From Leptospirillum sp. (GTDB lineage: Bacteria > Nitrospirota > Leptospirillia > Leptospirillales > Leptospirillaceae): 64,000 nt of DNA. The stretch covers positions 62,001 through 126,000 of the forward strand of contig DAHUYM010000003.1 in assembly GCA_027315205.1 (NCBI GenBank), given 5' to 3'. The position numbers and the translations under genes are program-made. This document shows positions 63,000-64,000 of the stretch, piece after piece. A model generated the notes under the pieces. That model was not told the DNA's origin. It saw nothing but the letters and a program-made list of their open reading frames with translations, and ran no database searches. Every line of letters starts with the position of its first letter. Position 1 is the stretch's first letter.

Positions 63000-64000
63000 A
63001 TGGAATCCCTTTTCGATCTCGAAATCCTGTTCGGTCTAGCCATCCTGACTGTCATATTCGTCCGGCGCATGCGTTTCCCCTCGATCGTCGGATTCCTGCT
63101 TGCCGGAATTCTCGGAGGTCCCCACGCCCTTGGACTGGTCATCGATCCAAAAAGGGTGGAACAGCTTGCCGAGATCGGGGTCGTCCTTCTCCTGTTTACG
63201 ATCGGGATCGAGTTTTCCCTAAAAGAACTCATGCGTATCAAACAAATCGTCTTTTTGGGGGGAGGCCTCCAAATCACCCTGACGATCCTAGCAACTACGG
63301 GACTCGGGGTTCTCCTCCATTATCCGATGAACACCTCGATCTTCTTCGGGTTTCTGGTGGCCCTGTCGAGCACCGCCATCATCCTGAAACTCTTGATCGA
63401 TTCGGGAGAAATCGATTCCCCTCACGGGAAGGTCACCCTTGGAATCCTGATATTCCAGGATCTTTGCGTCGTCCCGTTGATGCTTTTCACGCCTATTCTC
63501 GGACACACCGTAAAAGACATCCAATCGATTTCAGAGATCGCTCTAAAGGCCCTGGTCGTCGTTCTTGTCGCTCATGTCGCTTCCCGTTATCTTATACCCT
63601 GGATCCTTGGGTTGGTCGCGCGATCCCGAAGCCGCGAGCTCTTTCTCCTGACGATCCTCTTTATCGGCATCGGAACGGCCTGGTTGACAAGCCAGGCGGG
63701 ACTCTCCCTGGCCCTAGGCGCCTTCATCGCGGGGCTCGCCATCTCAGAATCGGACTACAGCCAACAGGTTCTTGGCGACATCATGCCGTTTCGCGACGCT
63801 TTCATGAGCTTGTTTTTCATTTCAATCGGGATGCTCTTCGATCCCGTCCCCCTTCTCCTGCATCTGCCGTTCATCGCCGGCCTGATCGCGACGATCCTTA
63901 TGCTTAAGATCCTTGTGTCCGGCCTTGCCATCCGGATCATAGGCCTTCCGCTTCGCGCGTCACTCTTGTCGGCATTTGCCTTGGCACAAATAGGCGAATT
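63000..64000 (+). CDS. CPA2-family cation:proton antiporter, Kef/YbaL type (3' end off window)
   Basis: The first ~333 residues of a monovalent cation/H+ antiporter. It opens ILFGLAILTVIFVRRMRFPSIVGFLLAGILGGPHALGL; EIGVVLLLFTIGIEFSLKEL and LVALSSTAIILKLLID are family blocks, and IFQDLCVVPLML carries the conserved transport Asp. About ten membrane helices are visible. GAGGG precedes ATG 63000 by seven bases. A C-terminal TrkA-N domain, if any, lies outside. It may exchange K+ or Na+ for protons in pH control. Confidence 0.92.
   Translation, partial: MESLFDLEILFGLAILTVIFVRRMRFPSIVGFLLAGILGGPHALGLVIDPKRVEQLAEIGVVLLLFTIGIEFSLKELMRIKQIVFLGGGLQITLTILATTGLGVLLHYPMNTSIFFGFLVALSSTAIILKLLIDSGEIDSPHGKVTLGILIFQDLCVVPLMLFTPILGHTVKDIQSISEIALKALVVVLVAHVASRYLIPWILGLVARSRSRELFLLTILFIGIGTAWLTSQAGLSLALGAFIAGLAISESDYSQQVLGDIMPFRDAFMSLFFISIGMLFDPVPLLLHLPFIAGLIATILMLKILVSGLAIRIIGLPLRASLLSAFALAQIGE

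Noticed and set aside
1-64000. CRISPR array or other repeat array
   Set aside because: No regularly spaced direct repeats of 20-40 bases were found; the only short repeats are the operator-like sites listed.

Overview
The window looks like a chromosomal segment of a Gram-negative, LPS-making bacterium with moderately high GC. The gene families (LpxI-type lipid A pathway, IspDF fusion, late cobalamin genes, tetraheme cytochrome c, YacL-type PIN/TRAM protein) and the heavy use of GTG and TTG starts with 4-nt RTGA overlaps suggest a deep-branching group. A Leptospirillum-like member of the Nitrospirota is my best guess; this is inferred from family content only, because there is no rRNA to confirm it. 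Almost all genes are on the minus strand in long, tightly packed operons.

Layout. 1-10.7 kb: envelope and isoprenoid block with two ArnT/PMT-type GT39 proteins, a dolichol-phosphate-mannose-synthase-like GT2, a GT9 heptosyltransferase, a PAP2 phosphatase, cysE, ispDF, a PIN/TRAM protein, an O-antigen-ligase-like protein and a patatin. 10.7-14.1 kb (+): bioA, a secreted protein of unknown function and a YegS-like lipid kinase. 14.1-28.2 kb: an LPS-core/saccharide region with six more GT9 proteins, three GT2, one GT4, a polysaccharide deacetylase, GmhB, a Trm112-like protein, an orphan DUF433 protein and a VapBC-like toxin-antitoxin pair. 28.3-42.0 kb: an unbroken operon read bamA-skp-lpxD-fabZ-lpxA-lpxI-gfo-lpxB-msbA-waaA-lpxK-lpxL, which covers lipid A synthesis except LpxC, Kdo transfer, flipping and outer-membrane assembly. 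42.2 kb: tRNA-Phe with a near-consensus promoter. 42.3-49.0 kb: cobalamin genes in two blocks (cbiC, cbiA, cobC and cobS, cobT, cobU) split by an opposing aldo/keto reductase. 49.0-55.9 kb: a thiol/halide methyltransferase-like protein, an RDD protein, rsmE, dnaJ, dnaK, grpE and hrcA, with a perfect CIRCE operator. 56.1-61.5 kb: an autoregulated efflux operon, tetR - tetraheme cytochrome c - emrA - emrB - tolC, with two matching palindromic operators. 61.5-62.9 kb: a TnpB-only IS200/IS605-type element with hairpins at both ends. 63.0 kb to the end (+): the start of a CPA2 (Kef-type) antiporter.

How the genes work together. Most of the window builds the outer membrane: the bamA-lpxL operon makes, exports and inserts lipid A-Kdo, GmhB and the GT9/GT2/GT4 enzymes extend the core, GT39 enzymes may decorate it from polyprenyl-phosphate sugars, and the WaaL-like ligase adds a polymer. 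The heat-shock genes are controlled by HrcA/CIRCE. A terminator after dnaK separates dnaJ, which then leads a run of housekeeping genes into the cobU-cobT-cobS block. I find no wholly novel defence system. The most unusual arrangement is the periplasmic multiheme cytochrome embedded in an EmrAB-TolC efflux operon.
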